From positions 1 to 64,000 of the forward strand of contig JAJEDI010000041.1 in NCBI GenBank assembly GCA_022821585.1: a stretch of 64,000 nucleotides of DNA. Reading direction: 5' to 3'. A program made the position numbers and the translations under genes. Shown one piece after another: positions 35,921-46,093 of this stretch; the stretch's first letter is position 1; each line of letters starts with the position of its first letter. The notes beneath the pieces were generated by a model. That model saw only the letters and a program-made list of their open reading frames with translations. It ran no database searches and was not told where the DNA came from. Source of the stretch: Caldilineaceae bacterium (GTDB taxonomy: Bacteria; Chloroflexota; Anaerolineae; Caldilineales; Caldilineaceae).

Positions 35921-37276
35921 CTAGTCGGTTCGCATGCGCGCCAGGGCCAGGCGCGCATTTTCGCGCACGTAGAGGTTTGAGTCGTCCTGGGCTATTTGCA
36001 GGGATGAGGATGCGGCGCCGGCGCAGGGACCGATTTTCGCGAGGGAGAGGGCGGCGTTGTGGCGGACGAAGTGGCAACTGTCCTGGGTAAGCAGGCGGGC
36101 GAGCCTTGGGACCGCTTCCGGGGAGGCTATGTTGCCGAGGGCTTCGGTGGCGTTGCGGCGGACCCATTCGGATTCGTCGTCAAGACGGTCGAGGAGACGG
36201 GGCACTGCGTGGGAGGCCTGAAGGCCAATGTCGCCGAGGACGTCGGCGGCGGCAGCGCGTAGCGGCCAGTTCGCGGACTCCAGTGAACTGAGAAGGAGTG
36301 GAACCGCGGCGGCACCCTGGGCGCTGAGTCCGAAGTTGGAGCGGAGCTGGCTCGGGTTCGTGTGCCGGGCGGCTTGATTGTGATCGAGCAACTCGACAGC
36401 TTCTTTTGCCAGCCTTTGGGCCAGTTCTGCGGATCCCTGCTCTCCCTGGCGGGACAGCCGGTAGGATTGCTCCAACCGACCGGCTTCGGACAGGGTCGCA
36501 CCCTCTCCGTTTGAGCCGTTCCCCCGCGCGGAAGGCAGAGGGCTAGTTCGACTGGCGGCATCCTGTCGGTCACCGGAGAGTTCGTTCCCCGCGTGCCAAT
36601 TCCATAGACTGCGCCAGAGATGAGGTAGGTCTTCACCTGCAGCCGATTCGCTCCATGTAAGGCTGGTGCAGTCCCATGTGGGAGCGGTCGGTTCCTCCAT
36701 GCGGCAAAACAGAAACTTCATCATGAAGCGGTTGCGTTCGCTGCGGTTGGTTGTGGCGCGGTGCCAGAGGTCGTAGTGGACGATGGTGACAGTGCCGGCT
36801 TCGCCGCAGAGCAGGACCTCTTCCTGTTTTTCGGCCTGGTCGCGGCTCGTATAGTATTGTGAGGCGGGCAGGACCGAGGTCGGGCCCATGTCAAGGGTCA
36901 CGTCCTGGGGATAGTAGAAGGCCATGGCCCAGCGGGTGCGATGATGGCGCACGTTCTGGTCGTCTTCGTAGCTGTCCTGGTGGTGGCGCTGGGCAGTTTT
37001 CCGTGGGGGAGTGAGGTGGCAGTGGCGGTGGGGGTGCATGGCGTAGCCGGGGCCGAGGATGCTGGTCAGGGCACCGGTGACGGAAGGGTGTGAGAAGAGG
37101 TCAGCCAGCTGGGGGATTGCGGGCAGGATGTCGTTACCGGGATTGCCCGTCGTTGAGAAAATTTCATCTGCCTGGGCGCGCACGGATTCATGAAAGACGG
37201 GTGAAAGGCGGGCCTTAACTATCACAAAGCCATTGACAATGAATTCCTGCATCTGTGTGTCGTTCAGAAGCTTCAT
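35921..37276 (-). CDS. PhyH dioxygenase fused to HEAT repeats
   Basis: The N-terminal 200 residues are a PhyH oxygenase with H99 and D101 (RHHQDS) and H172 (LWHRATT) as iron ligands and R179 or R182 for 2-oxoglutarate. A linker of about 100 residues follows. The C-terminal part (about 310-451) has four HEAT/PBS-type helical repeats: RAAAADVLGDIG, RRNATEALGNIA, RHNAALSLAKIG and RENARLALARM. HEAT repeats usually bind proteins, so the enzyme may be docked to a partner. The start is ATG 37276 with GGGAG nine bases upstream; the upstream TTG (37348) lacks a site. This architecture is unusual. Confidence 0.85.
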   Translation of the reverse strand: MKLLNDTQMQEFIVNGFVIVKARLSPVFHESVRAQADEIFSTTGNPGNDILPAIPQLADLFSHPSVTGALTSILGPGYAMHPHRHCHLTPPRKTAQRHHQDSYEDDQNVRHHRTRWAMAFYYPQDVTLDMGPTSVLPASQYYTSRDQAEKQEEVLLCGEAGTVTIVHYDLWHRATTNRSERNRFMMKFLFCRMEEPTAPTWDCTSLTWSESAAGEDLPHLWRSLWNWHAGNELSGDRQDAASRTSPLPSARGNGSNGEGATLSEAGRLEQSYRLSRQGEQGSAELAQRLAKEAVELLDHNQAARHTNPSQLRSNFGLSAQGAAAVPLLLSSLESANWPLRAAAADVLGDIGLQASHAVPRLLDRLDDESEWVRRNATEALGNIASPEAVPRLARLLTQDSCHFVRHNAALSLAKIGPCAGAASSSLQIAQDDSNLYVRENARLALARMRTD

Positions 37277-37401
37277 ATTCTGCAACTCCCGGTCCAGGCG
37301 AGGGTGATTGGCAGGATGTCGACCTGCGGCAGAGAAACGGTTTGACAACCGCAGCGTATTTGTAAGTATAACATGCCAGTTTTTCAGGTTCTGGTACCTC
37401 G

Positions 37402-37416
37402 GGGCGCTCTGCGCCC
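37402..37416. other. Small GC hairpin in the divergent promoter region
   Basis: GGGCGC and GCGCCC flank TCT, just before the ABC ATPase gene. The region 37342-37372 also holds TTGACA and TATAAC on the plus strand, but 19 bases apart, and a TATACT on the minus strand without a good -35 box. A divergent promoter is likely somewhere here. Confidence 0.35.
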
Positions 37417-37443
37417 AATCCTTTGGAAACGAGATTTAGCAAT

Positions 37444-38214
37444 ATGAGTCAGACTACCGCACAAGAAACGACGGCCTCGCGGGAGCGGGTTGCAGAGGCT
37501 AGCAGGTCCAATGTCCGGGAAGGGAAGGGGGCGTCTACGCCGATCGTGGTCGCTGAGAATATCCATAAGACATTTCGCAGCGGCGAGATCGAAGTGCATG
37601 CGTTGCGAGGGTTGGACCTGACGATCGGAACAGGTGAGATGGTGGCAATCATGGGGCCGTCCGGCTGCGGCAAGACCACTTTGCTGAATACTCTTTCCGG
37701 GCTGGACAGCTTCGATGACGGGGAAGTGACAATTGAAGGTACTTCGCTCGCCGACATGAATGACAGGAGGCGAACGGAGTACCGTGCGCGGCGAATGGGG
37801 TTTGTCTTCCAGTCATTCAACCTATTGCCGGTGATCTCGGCGGTTGAGAATGTGGAGATGCCTCTGCTCGTGAGCGGTGTACGGCCGGCGGAGGCACGCA
37901 GGCGATCCTTGGCGAGTCTGGATAGCGTCGGGCTGGCCGACCGGGCCTCTCACAGACCGATGCAGCTTTCCGGCGGTCAGATTCAGCGGGTAACGATTGC
38001 GAGGGCGCTGGTGAACAATCCGGCGCTGGTCTGGGCGGACGAGCCGACAGGCAATCTGGATGTAGGAAGCTCGACCGATGTGTTGGGTTTGATGCAGCGC
38101 CTGAACCGTGAGCAGGGGCGAACCTTTGTCATCGTCACGCATGACCCGCAGGTGGCTGCCCTGTGCGAGCGCATCGTGCAGATGGAAGACGGGGAGATTG
38201 TAGCGCATGAGTAG
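37444..38214 (+). CDS. ABC transporter ATPase (LolD/MacB type)
   Basis: This 256-residue ATPase has Walker [10 protein letters not shown], signature [15 protein letters not shown], Walker [13 protein letters not shown] and the H-loop VTHD. It belongs to the class that drives FtsX-type mechanotransmission permeases instead of substrate import. The ATG at 37444 is chosen over a TTG seven codons earlier. It overlaps the permease start by eight bases, so the two are translated together. Substrates of such systems include lipoproteins, peptides and antibiotics; none can be assigned here. Confidence 0.92.
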   Translation: MSQTTAQETTASRERVAEASRSNVREGKGASTPIVVAENIHKTFRSGEIEVHALRGLDLTIGTGEMVAIMGPSGCGKTTLLNTLSGLDSFDDGEVTIEGTSLADMNDRRRTEYRARRMGFVFQSFNLLPVISAVENVEMPLLVSGVRPAEARRRSLASLDSVGLADRASHRPMQLSGGQIQRVTIARALVNNPALVWADEPTGNLDVGSSTDVLGLMQRLNREQGRTFVIVTHDPQVAALCERIVQMEDGEIVAHE

Positions 38215-41200
38215 CATTCTCAACTCGGTTGCGCTGTATCTGGCGGTTGCCCTGGGGTTGATTCTGGCCGGCGCCGCGCTCATTTCGATGCGGAATCCGA
38301 TTATCGGCAAGCTTGGCGTTCGCAATATCCCGCGGCGGCCCACGCAGTCTGCGCTGATCGTTTTCGGTCTGACACTGAGCACGATGATCATCGTGTCGGC
38401 GCTGAGCCTTGGCGACACGCTGGACAACACAGTGCGGCGGCAGACTATCGATGCCTATGGGCAGATTGACCAGGTGGTTTCGCCGCCGTTTCTGATGGAC
38501 CTAACGCAACTGGCAGATGGTGGCGCCATCGACCCCGATGGGGCGAGCAGTCCGGAAAGTGCGGCGTTGCTAAATGCGCTGACAAGCGGCGACATCAACG
38601 CTTTGATTGCGATCCTGGACGAGGGTCTGCCGGGTATACCGGAGGAGAGGCTGGCGAAGCTGCAGGAGGATGCGTCTACGTATCCTTTGATCGACGGGGT
38701 GGCCGGATCGATCCTCTTTCCGACGATAATTCGCAACGTAAATACCGGGCAGGGGGAGCCGCTGGGCTTCATTTTTGCTGTTGACGAGGGCTACGACACG
38801 GGATTCGGGCTGCACGACATTGAAGGAGAGCCGGTGAGGACGGCCGACTTACGCGATGGGATCGGGGACGTCTTTGTCGATCTGGTCGGGCTTTGGGAGC
38901 AGTCGGGAGAGACCGCAGACGTGATAGGGACGGCAATCGGGCTGGAAGAGACCAGTCTGGTCGAGACGGCGCTGGCCCTGGGCGCCGCGGGGGCGGTGCT
39001 GCTGCAGGAAGAGGGACCAAGTTTCACATTGAGGCAATTGTCGCTTCCCACAGAGATCTTGAGAAACCTGGGTTTCCCCAGTGAAATACTTGACGAGATT
39101 GACTCCGACGTGATTAGCCTGGAGGGGCTGGGGATCACGGATGAGGATCTGGCTGAACTGAATCTGGACCCGGATGCACCGATTACGGTGCCAACGCTGC
39201 CGATGCTCGGCTTCGACGTGCCGAACCAACAGGAACTGATCATTGCGGCGACAGAGGCGCTCAGATCGATCAACCTGAATACTTTGGGCCAGGACGTTGA
39301 CGAGAGGCTAGGTGAGTTTGGGTTGCAGCTGCGTCAAGGTGAGGTGTATCTCAACGAGCTTGGGGCGCAGCAGCTCAACGCGCGGGCGGGCGACCTGCTA
39401 GAGATCTTCATTGGTCCGATTCCGGTCCCATATCGAGTACAGGCAGTGGTCTCTGAAGCCGGGCCCCTGGGCGCGGTCCTGCCGGTGGTGATGATGCACA
39501 CGGATGAGGCGCAGAAGCTGCTCTTCATGCCGGGCAAAGTCAACAACATCCTGATCTCGAACGAAGGCGACGAGGTCAGCGGGATGGTGCACACGACGGA
39601 GGTTAGCGACCAGCTGCGGGCGCTGTCTCTCAACGAGGCGCGCGTGGCCGGCCTTTTGAAGGTCCTGCGAAGGCCCGAGATCGCCCAGGTCATCCGCAGA
39701 GAGTCTGTGGCGCCGGTCAATCCCCTGTTTGATGACGACGACGTGCCGGACTTTATCATGCAGATTGCGGGGATGTGGACGCAGGCGACGAGTTTCGAGT
39801 CTGACCTTGATGTACTGGTCGACCACGTAACCGGCCCGGCGGACGACGACATTTCGGCGGCGTTGCGGGGGGCGCTGAGCAGCGGAGCCATTCAGGACTG
39901 GCTGAAGTCGCTGCCGCTGGAGGAGGGAGACGAGCGAGCGCTCGAAGCGGCCATGGCCGATATTCGGGATTTCGACGTGCTTGCGCCGCTAAGCAAGCAG
40001 TTTGTCACCGATATAGCGGAAGTAGGCGGCATCGCTCTGGGCACAGTGTTTTCGAGCTTTGGAATTCTCTCGATCTTTGCGGGCGTGCTGTTGATCTTTC
40101 TGATATTCGTGATGCTGGCGGCGGAACGGCGCAGTGAACTGGGCATTGCGAGAGCGGTGGGTATGCGACGCGTCCACCTGGTGCAAATGTTTGTCACCGA
40201 AGGGCTGATCTACGACCTGGCAGCGGCCCTGGTAGGATTGGGGCTCGGCCTGCTGGTGTCGTATGGCATGATCGGCTTTATGAGCGGTCTGATCAATAAC
40301 ATTGTACAGCGGGTCGAGGGGGCCACGGCACCTATCCGATTCTACTGGCTGGCCGCGCCTTCTTCGCTCATCATAGCCTACTGTATCGGCGTCATCCTCA
40401 CGTTCGTGGTGGTTACCGTTGCTTCGTGGAACGTGAGCCGCCTCAACATCATCGCGGCCATACGCAATTTACCGGACACATCGAACGGAAAGAAGCTGGG
40501 CGTCATAGGACTAGCGCTACGCGGGTTGGCGCTCATCATCCTGCTGGGGGCGGGCGGGTATCTGACTTGGGTGGGCCGAGAATCCGGGCAGACGGTTACC
40601 TTTGTCGGTGCGACTTCTCTTTTGTTTGGTCTAGGGTGGGGCGGTGCGTGGTTGGGCCGCAGATGGACCCCGGGACTGGCTGCGCTGCGCCTGCGGATTG
40701 CCTATACGTTCATTGGGGTTGGCCTGCTTGCCCTATGGGGCGTGCCGTGGAGGAGTGTACTGGACACGGACCTGCCCTGGTTCAACCAGAACCCGGGTTT
40801 CACGCTGCTATCATTTGCATTGAGCGGACCGTTTATCATAATCGGCGCGATCATGGTGGTCATGTTCAACGCGGACAGCCTAGCAGGTCTGTTTGTGCGG
40901 CTGGTGGGAGGAATCGGGCCGCTGACTCCAGTGCTCAAGACGGCAGTAGCTTACCCTTTGAGCAATCGATTTCGGACGGGAACGGCAATTCTGCTGTTTG
41001 CGATGGTGATCACGACGGTGACGGTGATGAGCGTGGTGATACGGGCGACTGAGGTTGTAACCGAGCCCAGCGAGGAGCGCACGGCCGGTTTCGACATCGT
41101 CATGTCGCCGAGCCTGCTGAGTCTGTTTGATCCGGTCACGGACATTCACGAGGAGGCTGCCAAGCGCTCTGATTTTCCCAGGGAACAGGTGGCGGTACTG

Positions 41201-42340
41201 GGATCGGTGGCTCGAATGGGAGTCACGGCGAAGCAGGTGGAGCCGGCAGAGCAAGGAATAGACAGAATTTCGACGGTCAACATGGCCGGCGTTGATGATG
41301 GCTACGCGAAGCAAGCGGCGCAGCACTACGGATTCCAGATGCGTGCGGAGGGATTTGAAAGTGACGAGGAAGTGTGGCAGGCACTGGCGGAAAGGGATGA
41401 CGTCGCGGTGGTGACCACGAGGTGGGTTGAGGACCCACCTGAGGAAGACGCAGAGGGGAGCGGAGACAGATACGGCAGAGGAGACCGCTCCGGCGGCCCG
41501 CCGTGGAGCAGGGGAATCGAGTTGCAAGGGTTTTACCTGGAGGAGGGCGGAACGCTTCCACTTGTGATAGTTGAGCTCAGCAACCGACCGGACCGGCTGA
41601 CGACGGGAGCGGCATTTGAAATAGGAGGCGTTCAGGCAGAGGTCACGACCAGCAGTCCGACCGGCGTGGAAGGCGGGGAAGAGGTGAGGCATAGAGTACA
41701 GATCATCGGTGTAATTGCAGAGGACGATACGCTGGCTGAGGCCGGTTTCCAGATGAACCGGCGGGTCCTGGATATTCTCAATGGTGAACCGGTGGAGCCT
41801 GACGTTTTCTATGCGAAAGTTGAGGAAGGGGAGAGCGTTGGCGAAACGGCGCAGGCGTTGGAGAAGTCGATGTTGAGCAGCGGTCTGAACGCAGCACCGC
41901 TATCCGAGCTCTTCGCGGCCGGACAGGCTATTTTGCGAGGGATTCTGGGACTGTTCCAGGGCTTTCTGGCCCTGGGGCTGGTGGTGGGCATCGCCGGGCT
42001 GGGCGTGATCAGCAGCCGTACGGTGGTTGAGAGGCGGCAGCAGATCGGTGTTCTGCGGGCGATTGGCTATCCTTCGGGTACGGTGGCTCTGCTGTTTGTG
42101 CTGGAGGCCAACTTCATCGCGCTCACAGGGATACTTTTGGGTGGCGTCACGGGACTGATTCTGGGCGACATGACTATCGGCCAGGCGTATGACCTGGCGA
42201 CACAACAGAGTTTTCCGACGCCGTGGCTGACGATTGCAGGGATGCTGGCGGCGGCGTGGCTATTCTCGTTGCTTACGACGATATTGCCGGCGTGGCAGGC
42301 GTCGCGGATCTATCCGGCGGAGGCGTTGCGGTATGAGTGA
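38207..42340 (+). CDS. Giant FtsX-type ABC permease
   Basis: This 1377-residue protein has an N-terminal membrane helix (about 10-27), then [20 protein letters not shown], a motif of MacB-family permeases. A large extracytoplasmic MacB-PCD-like domain follows (about 60-600), and an FtsX core with three helices (about 610-760) that holds [18 protein letters not shown] second set of helices (765-900), a second extracytoplasmic domain (about 945-1225) and a second FtsX core ([17 protein letters not shown], 1260-1377) complete it. It is thus two FtsX modules in one chain, able to serve both ATPase subunits. An HlyD-like adaptor lies 15 kb away at 57851 but is not linked to it. Confidence 0.88.
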   Translation: MSSILNSVALYLAVALGLILAGAALISMRNPIIGKLGVRNIPRRPTQSALIVFGLTLSTMIIVSALSLGDTLDNTVRRQTIDAYGQIDQVVSPPFLMDLTQLADGGAIDPDGASSPESAALLNALTSGDINALIAILDEGLPGIPEERLAKLQEDASTYPLIDGVAGSILFPTIIRNVNTGQGEPLGFIFAVDEGYDTGFGLHDIEGEPVRTADLRDGIGDVFVDLVGLWEQSGETADVIGTAIGLEETSLVETALALGAAGAVLLQEEGPSFTLRQLSLPTEILRNLGFPSEILDEIDSDVISLEGLGITDEDLAELNLDPDAPITVPTLPMLGFDVPNQQELIIAATEALRSINLNTLGQDVDERLGEFGLQLRQGEVYLNELGAQQLNARAGDLLEIFIGPIPVPYRVQAVVSEAGPLGAVLPVVMMHTDEAQKLLFMPGKVNNILISNEGDEVSGMVHTTEVSDQLRALSLNEARVAGLLKVLRRPEIAQVIRRESVAPVNPLFDDDDVPDFIMQIAGMWTQATSFESDLDVLVDHVTGPADDDISAALRGALSSGAIQDWLKSLPLEEGDERALEAAMADIRDFDVLAPLSKQFVTDIAEVGGIALGTVFSSFGILSIFAGVLLIFLIFVMLAAERRSELGIARAVGMRRVHLVQMFVTEGLIYDLAAALVGLGLGLLVSYGMIGFMSGLINNIVQRVEGATAPIRFYWLAAPSSLIIAYCIGVILTFVVVTVASWNVSRLNIIAAIRNLPDTSNGKKLGVIGLALRGLALIILLGAGGYLTWVGRESGQTVTFVGATSLLFGLGWGGAWLGRRWTPGLAALRLRIAYTFIGVGLLALWGVPWRSVLDTDLPWFNQNPGFTLLSFALSGPFIIIGAIMVVMFNADSLAGLFVRLVGGIGPLTPVLKTAVAYPLSNRFRTGTAILLFAMVITTVTVMSVVIRATEVVTEPSEERTAGFDIVMSPSLLSLFDPVTDIHEEAAKRSDFPREQVAVLGSVARMGVTAKQVEPAEQGIDRISTVNMAGVDDGYAKQAAQHYGFQMRAEGFESDEEVWQALAERDDVAVVTTRWVEDPPEEDAEGSGDRYGRGDRSGGPPWSRGIELQGFYLEEGGTLPLVIVELSNRPDRLTTGAAFEIGGVQAEVTTSSPTGVEGGEEVRHRVQIIGVIAEDDTLAEAGFQMNRRVLDILNGEPVEPDVFYAKVEEGESVGETAQALEKSMLSSGLNAAPLSELFAAGQAILRGILGLFQGFLALGLVVGIAGLGVISSRTVVERRQQIGVLRAIGYPSGTVALLFVLEANFIALTGILLGGVTGLILGDMTIGQAYDLATQQSFPTPWLTIAGMLAAAWLFSLLTTILPAWQASRIYPAEALRYE

Positions 42341-42656
42341 GTGGCAAATCGCGATGGGAAAGGTTGCTTTGACGTCTTTGGAAGGCCGTTAAGAATCTCG
42401 CGATAGGTTAAGGCGGGTAGGTTCGATAGGGTGTAGCTAAAATGAGTGTAGGGACAAACAAGACCAATTGATCCGCGAATTCACGCGAAGGGGCGCGAAG
42501 AACATCAAGAGCGTGACGGATTCTCGTGGTGTTGCTGCGCGGCCTTTCGCGGAAGTGTAATTTGCTCGCGCAAATCGCTGTTCCAATACTCGTCTATCCT
42601 CAGAGACGAGGCGTCGGGTCCATACTGAACAGAAAGAGTTCAGGACCGCGTTTTTC
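42341..42656. other. Convergent intergenic region with family B repeat
   Basis: Most of this gap is the family B element at 42470-42583. I see no clear terminator for either flanking gene. Confidence 0.55.
42470..42583. repeat. Dispersed CGCGAAGG repeat, family B, extended copy 4
   Basis: It starts with GATCCGCGAATTCACGCGAA and CGCGAAGAACATCA and ends with GCTCGCGCAAATCGCTGTTC (42564-42583). The end block is identical to 26757-26776 over 20 bases. The two ends share inverted CGCG-rich sequence, so the element can fold. Confidence 0.72.
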
Positions 42657-43103
42657 TCACCAGTCATAGTGCTTATATTTTTGGGCCCAGCCTCCGCTTG
42701 ATGAGAGCATTTCGCCTGCTTCGATGAAGAACAGCCAGCGGGGCTCCTGCATGGTTGCTTCAAGGTATTTGAGGCCGGCATCGCCCCCGTAGCGTTCGGC
42801 CATCTCCTGGCCGATGGCGACCCACTTCCCGCCAATGTTAGGCTCTTCCACGACTTTGGCGTTTCCCTTCACGAGAACACGGCGCCCGTCTTCGGCGTCT
42901 ATACAGAGAAAGACGCGTCCGTCGTTCTTTAGGTAGCCGGCCCAGGCTGAGAGGGCGCGCGGCACGACATAGAAGCCGCCGTCAGCATAGGTGAACCAGC
43001 AGGGCACGACGTAAGGCGCGCCTTCGTAGTCCACGCAGGCGAGCCGGCAGATGGTGTCGCTGTGCAAGAGGTCGTCGATTTGCGATTGGGTCATTACAGG
43101 CAT
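42657..43103 (-). CDS. Pyridoxamine 5'-phosphate oxidase family (FMN split barrel) protein
   Basis: This 148-residue protein has the split-barrel flavin pattern ICRLACVDYEGAPYVVPCWF, then YVVPRALSAWAGYLKNDGRV and CIDAEDGRRVLVKGNAKVV. Proteins of this type bind FMN, F420 or heme. It is too short and lacks the C-terminal substrate motif of true PdxH, so it is not a B6 enzyme. A strong AGGAGAG site precedes the ATG. It is divergent from a second family member at 43426. Confidence 0.85.
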   Translation of the reverse strand: MPVMTQSQIDDLLHSDTICRLACVDYEGAPYVVPCWFTYADGGFYVVPRALSAWAGYLKNDGRVFLCIDAEDGRRVLVKGNAKVVEEPNIGGKWVAIGQEMAERYGGDAGLKYLEATMQEPRWLFFIEAGEMLSSSGGWAQKYKHYDW

Positions 43104-43425
43104 GGTTCTCTCCTGAGAAATGGAAGGACCTGAGGCAGTTTGCGGCGCAGAATACCAACTCTTTCTGCCTTTGGCCGTACGGTGGTCACACCGGGCGATT
43201 CTCTTGGGGGACGGCGTTTACGGTTCCGGCGGCTGCGCATTCATAGGGGCTACCCTATACTATGTGTAGAGAATTCTCAAACTCGGTCTCGACATTGGGC
43301 CCTCTTTCTGTTATGATTTGCCGTTAGCGCGTTCAATGCCGGTATATTTTGTTCCGGTAATCGTTTGTCCTCCGGCGGGGACAGGTCATGCTTGTTCCCC
43401 GGCATCGTTTCGAGAGATTGCCATC
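43104..43425. other. Divergent region between two split-barrel genes
   Basis: It holds the plus-strand promoter at 43289-43317 and the leader of the gene at 43426. No clear minus-strand promoter and no other element is seen. Confidence 0.5.
43289..43317 (+). promoter_or_regulatory. Promoter of the PPOX gene at 43426
   Basis: TCGACA (43289-43294) and TATGAT (43312-43317) are 17 bases apart, five of six matches each. A start near 43324 rules out the longer reading frame from 43318 and supports ATG 43426. Confidence 0.7.
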
Positions 43426-43833
43426 ATGGATTCACAGATTCTGGAGTTCCTGCAGGCAGACCGTCATGCGATCCTGGCAACCAATGGACGGCAGGGCGCA
43501 CCTCAATTGACGCCGGTCTGGTACATTTATGAGGATGGTGTAATTTACGTCAGTGCGCAGACGAGGACGGTCAAGGTCAAGAATCTGCGACGGGATTCGA
43601 CCGTTACCATTTGCATTGACGGAGGACGAGGTGACGCCCGGTATGTTGTGCTGTACGGGAAGGCGGAACTGATCGAGCCGGGAGAACGGCAGAGAGATTT
43701 CAGGTGGCGGATCGTAAGGCATTACTACGATGACGAAGCGGAGGCCGCGCACTATTACGAGACGGTCAAGGACACGGTTGGCGTGATAGTCACACTGCGG
43801 CCGGACCGAATCGTTTCGATGGGATTCGGGTAG
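43426..43833 (+). CDS. PPOX-class F420- or FMN-dependent oxidoreductase
   Basis: This 135-residue split-barrel protein has the motif HAILATNGRQGAPQLTPVWY, then VKVKNLRRDSTVTICIDGG and ARYVVLYGKAELIE. It resembles the small F420-dependent PPOX-class proteins known from Actinobacteria and Chloroflexota, which reduce diverse substrates. The Met at 43426 starts the conserved part and lies behind the promoter; residues encoded upstream do not fit. It is followed by a DUF2277 gene 95 bases later. Confidence 0.85.
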   Translation: MDSQILEFLQADRHAILATNGRQGAPQLTPVWYIYEDGVIYVSAQTRTVKVKNLRRDSTVTICIDGGRGDARYVVLYGKAELIEPGERQRDFRWRIVRHYYDDEAEAAHYYETVKDTVGVIVTLRPDRIVSMGFG

Positions 43834-43928
43834 ACCCAGGGCTCGCAGGCAACCCTGAGCCAAGAGGTACAAGGTCCTCTTGGGGGTTCTTGGCCGCCGC
43901 AGGCATGACTGTGGATGGAGAGTGGGAT

Positions 43929-44129
43929 ATGTGTCGAAACATCAGAAAGCTGCGGCAGCCGGAGCGCATGCCGACGGAACAGGAGCTGGCAGACGCGGCC
44001 CTGCAATTTGTGCGCAAGGTAAGCGGATATCGAAAGCCATCGAAGGCAAATGAGGTGGCGTTCAATGACGCTGTCAGCGAGATTGCAATGGCGACGCGGC
44101 GGCTATTCGAAAACATAGAGGCCCGCTGA
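43929..44129 (+). CDS. DUF2277 family protein
   Basis: This 66-residue protein starts MCRNIRKLRQPERMPTEQEL and continues ALQFVRKVSGYRKPSKANE, ending in MATRRLFENI. This is the signature of DUF2277, small helical proteins of unknown function. GGAGAGTGGG precedes the ATG at 43929; the open frame extends 13 codons upstream without a ribosome site. It lies between the PPOX gene and formate-THF ligase on the same strand. Confidence 0.87.
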   Translation: MCRNIRKLRQPERMPTEQELADAALQFVRKVSGYRKPSKANEVAFNDAVSEIAMATRRLFENIEAR

Positions 44130-44211
44130 TCTGGCACGCAGTTGGGTGCACCGGCCAGATTCCGGCCAATTCTGATTAAAGCGAAGGTTTGACGACCAGA
44201 GGAGCTTGACG

Positions 44212-45921
44212 ATGAGCGGAAGTTCGGTTCCAACCGACCTCGATATTGCCCAGGCCGCGAAGCTGGTGCCTATCTGGGAGATCGCGGAAAAGATGGGATT
44301 GGGCAGGTCGGATATAGAACTGTACGGCGACCACATGGCGAAGGTAAGGCTGGAGGCTGTGGAGGCGCTTGCTAACCGTCCTAACGCGCGCTACGTCCTA
44401 GTTACTGCGATCACGCCTACACCTTTGGGTGAGGGCAAGTCGACGACTACGGTGGGGTTGGGTCAAGGCATGCACCACATCGGCAAGACGGCAACGGTGG
44501 CGATCCGGCAGCCCAGCCAGGGGCCGACCTTCGGAATCAAGGGGGGCGCGGCAGGCGGGGGGTACAGCCAGGTCGTGCCCATGGAACAGTTCAATCTGCA
44601 CATGACCGGTGACATGCACGCGGTAACGGCGGCCAACAATCTGCTGGCGGCGATGATCGACGCGCACATTTACCAGGGAAACGCACTGGCGATCGACCCC
44701 TACAGCATCATGTGGCGGCGGGTGTTGGACGTCAATGACAGGGGGCTGCGCAACATTGTAAGCGGGCTTGGGGCGAAGTCGGACGGGCCGCAGCGCCAGA
44801 CCGGATTCGACATAACAGCGGCGTCGGAGGTCATGGCGATCCTGGCACTGACTACGGGGTTGGAGGATATGCGTGCGCGCTTTGGGCGAGTGACGGTTGG
44901 CAGGGACCGGAATCGCCAGCCTGTTACGGCCGAGCAGCTGCAGGCCGCGGGGTCGATGACGGTGCTTATGAAGGAGGCGATCAAGCCCAATATTTTCCAG
45001 ACGCTGGAGAACACGCCGGCGCTGGTCCATGCGGGGCCTTTTGCGAATATAGCGCACGGGAACAGCTCTGTGCTGGCAGACCTGATCGGCATCAAGACGA
45101 GCGACTACCTGATTACGGAGGCCGGCTTCGGGGCCGATATCGGGGCGGAGAAGTTTTTCAATATCAAGTGCCGTTACAGCGGGCTGCGCCCGGACGCGGC
45201 GGTCCTGGTGGCGACGGTGCGGGCCCTCAAGTCGCATACGGGCCGGTACCGGGTTGTGCCGGGCCGACCTCTGCCGGAAGAGATGCTGGCGGAAAATCCT
45301 GATGACGTAGCCGAGGGCGCGGCCAACCTTCGCCGGCAGATCCAGAACGTGCGGGCGCACGGCGTGAGCCCGGTTGTATGCGTCAACTGCTTTGCCAGTG
45401 ACTTTGAAAGTGAAATCGATGTTATTGGACGGGTGGCTGAGGAGGAAGGGGCGCGCTGGGCAGTTTCCACGCATTGGGCCGAGGGGGGCAGCGGCGCCAA
45501 GGAGCTGGCGCAGGCGGTCGTGGAAGCGGCGGAGGAGCCGAGCGAGTTTCGTTTCCTCTATGAGCTGGACGTGCCCCTAAAGGCCAAGATGGAGAAGATT
45601 GCGACCACGATTTACGGCGCGGATGGAATCGAGTACTCGGCACTGGCCAATCGCCAGATTCGCCAATACGAGCAGAGTGGGTTCGGCGATCTCCCGATCT
45701 GCATGGCGAAGACACATTTGAGCTTGAGCCACGATCCGAAGCTCAAAGGGGCTCCGTCCGGATTCACGGTGCCGGTGCGGGAGGTACGAGCCAGCGTCGG
45801 CGCCGGCTTCGTCTACCCGCTGCTGGGAGAGATGAGGACGATGCCTGGACTCGGCAGCAGGCCGGCAGCTCAGAATGTGGACATTGATTTGGATACGGGA
45901 CAGGTGACCGGGTTGTTCTGA
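44212..45921 (+). CDS. fhs: Formate--tetrahydrofolate ligase
   Basis: This 569-residue enzyme joins formate to tetrahydrofolate using ATP, giving 10-formyl-THF for purines, formyl-Met and one-carbon metabolism. The P-loop TPLGEGKSTTTVGLGQG (about 67-83), the folate-site segment FGIKGGAAGGGYSQV, and FNLHMTGDMHAVTAANNLLA are diagnostic. The length is normal. The ATG at 44212 has AGAGGAG eight bases upstream; a TTG two codons earlier is less likely. No folD or other Wood-Ljungdahl gene is in the window, so a biosynthetic role is the simplest reading. Confidence 0.97.
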   Translation: MSGSSVPTDLDIAQAAKLVPIWEIAEKMGLGRSDIELYGDHMAKVRLEAVEALANRPNARYVLVTAITPTPLGEGKSTTTVGLGQGMHHIGKTATVAIRQPSQGPTFGIKGGAAGGGYSQVVPMEQFNLHMTGDMHAVTAANNLLAAMIDAHIYQGNALAIDPYSIMWRRVLDVNDRGLRNIVSGLGAKSDGPQRQTGFDITAASEVMAILALTTGLEDMRARFGRVTVGRDRNRQPVTAEQLQAAGSMTVLMKEAIKPNIFQTLENTPALVHAGPFANIAHGNSSVLADLIGIKTSDYLITEAGFGADIGAEKFFNIKCRYSGLRPDAAVLVATVRALKSHTGRYRVVPGRPLPEEMLAENPDDVAEGAANLRRQIQNVRAHGVSPVVCVNCFASDFESEIDVIGRVAEEEGARWAVSTHWAEGGSGAKELAQAVVEAAEEPSEFRFLYELDVPLKAKMEKIATTIYGADGIEYSALANRQIRQYEQSGFGDLPICMAKTHLSLSHDPKLKGAPSGFTVPVREVRASVGAGFVYPLLGEMRTMPGLGSRPAAQNVDIDLDTGQVTGLF

Positions 45922-46080
45922 TCGGCCCGTTGCAGGGTCTCGAATCAGTTCAGATTTCCATTGTAGGAGATTGCTTACACGAAGGAGATGGCCGGTAACA
46001 AACTGCATAGTGAGGGGCTGTGACAGATTGTGCTGAGCGAGATTCAATGTCGAATTTGGACTGAAAGAGGGAAATCAAGG

Positions 46081-46086
46081 TACAAT
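46081..46086 (+). promoter_or_regulatory. -10 box placed for a leaderless SNF2 mRNA
   Basis: TACAAT lies 7 bases before ATG 46094, so transcription would begin at or next to the start codon. There is no usable ribosome site upstream. The -35 match (TTGGAC at 46056-46061, 19 bases away) is poor. Confidence 0.45.
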
Positions 46087-46093
46087 TTAGGTT

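Noticed and set aside
37342-37372. Promoter TTGACA...TATAAC for the ABC exporter
   Set aside because: The boxes match well singly, but the 19-base gap is too long for a confident call, so it is only mentioned as possible.
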